Source of the DNA: Candidatus Odinarchaeota archaeon
GTDB lineage: Archaea; Asgardarchaeota; Baldrarchaeia; Baldrarchaeales; DXJG01
NCBI GenBank assembly: GCA_021158895.1
Contig: JAGGSW010000013.1
Coordinates: forward strand, 1 to 13,026
DNA: 13,026 bases
Reading direction: 5' to 3'
Below, one piece after another: positions 12,797 to 13,026 of the stretch. Position 1 is the first letter of the stretch, and each line of letters opens with the position of its first letter. The notes beneath the pieces were generated by a model, which was given only the letters and a program-made list of their open reading frames with translations, had not been told where the DNA came from and did not search any database. Made by a program: the position numbers and the translations under genes.

Positions 12797-13026
12797 TACA
12801 TCCTATTTTTATTAGTATTTTCTCGTTTGATAAATTTTTCGGCCAATATTTAATATTATGATTATAGTTTATCAATGAGGGAAAGTTTTTCAGAGTGGCG
12901 AGGGCGGGTTATTAGTGAACAAGCTATCTACCATAATAGCTCGTTTTAAACGAATTAATTGATTTTTAATTTGATAGTTACTTTAACATTTTTATTTTAT
13001 AATTTTCTTAGGATAATGTTTTTATA
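12797..13026. other. Right-edge intergenic sequence
   Basis: A/T-rich. Contains the small frame at 12875, an AGCTAT/ATAGCT inverted repeat inside it and a CGTTTTAAACG palindrome at 12942-12952. No larger gene starts before the window ends. Confidence 0.4.
12875..12949 (+). CDS. Possible 24-aa leaderless small frame
   Basis: MRESFSEWRGRV then ISEQAIYHNSSF, stop TAA. ATTTAATATT at 12848-12857 is a good TATA box 20-25 bases before the ATG, the spacing of a leaderless archaeal transcript. Too short to judge by coding statistics; the promoter may equally belong to an untranslated RNA. Confidence 0.22.
   Translation: MRESFSEWRGRVISEQAIYHNSSF

Overview
The window looks like a chromosomal segment of a TACK-type archaeon, probably thermophilic. 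The evidence is archaeal TATA-box promoters with short leaders, tRNA genes with encoded CCA ends, many tRNA introns outside position 37/38, a tRNA-splicing endonuclease subunit without its catalytic histidine, and a PIN-ATPase-KH protein (PINA family). I would not name a genus. Crenarchaea, Aigarchaeota/Caldarchaeales and related lineages all fit.

Layout. Positions 1-2037 hold the 3' end of an EndA-type splicing endonuclease gene and the PINA gene, both on +. Positions 2042-3533 (minus) hold a probable two-gene operon: an unrecognised membrane-anchored coiled-coil protein followed by ribose-5-phosphate isomerase A. tRNA-Thr(GGU) lies at 3748-3851. Positions 4041-7587 form a methylmalonyl-CoA block: mutase large subunit on + (broken by a frameshift at a run of seven C), acyl-CoA dehydrogenase on minus, and methylmalonyl-CoA epimerase on minus. 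tRNA-Leu(UAA) and tRNA-Pro(UGG) lie at 7685-8017 (minus). Positions 8393-10239 (+) carry a two-gene cassette of unknown function, a membrane protein and a Cys-containing soluble protein, ending at tRNA-Thr(UGU) (10281-10407, minus). Phosphoglycerate kinase (10629-11858, minus), tRNA-Met(CAU) (12029-12195) and tRNA-Trp(CCA) (12624-12796) follow. The rest is intergenic.

All six tRNA genes are interrupted. I count twelve introns, nine of them at non-canonical positions (D arm, anticodon stem, variable loop, T loop). Five have a complete 4-bp bulge-helix-bulge core. tRNA-Met alone carries three. This matches the splicing-endonuclease subunit at the left edge, which looks like the structural partner of a broad-specificity heteromeric enzyme.

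The strongest signal no gene explains is a strand-composition switch around tRNA genes. To the left of tRNA-Thr(GGU), tRNA-Leu and tRNA-Thr(UGU) the + strand is 84-86% A+C over 120 bases, with G-free runs of 56-79 nt. To the right of the two tRNA-Thr genes it becomes G+T-rich, including an 87-nt run without any C. The polarity does not depend on tRNA orientation and extends into codon choice of neighbouring genes. One gene (9349-10239) is a sharp mosaic for this signal. The tRNA-Trp intron also looks like a cis-acting box C/D-type guide aimed at C34.
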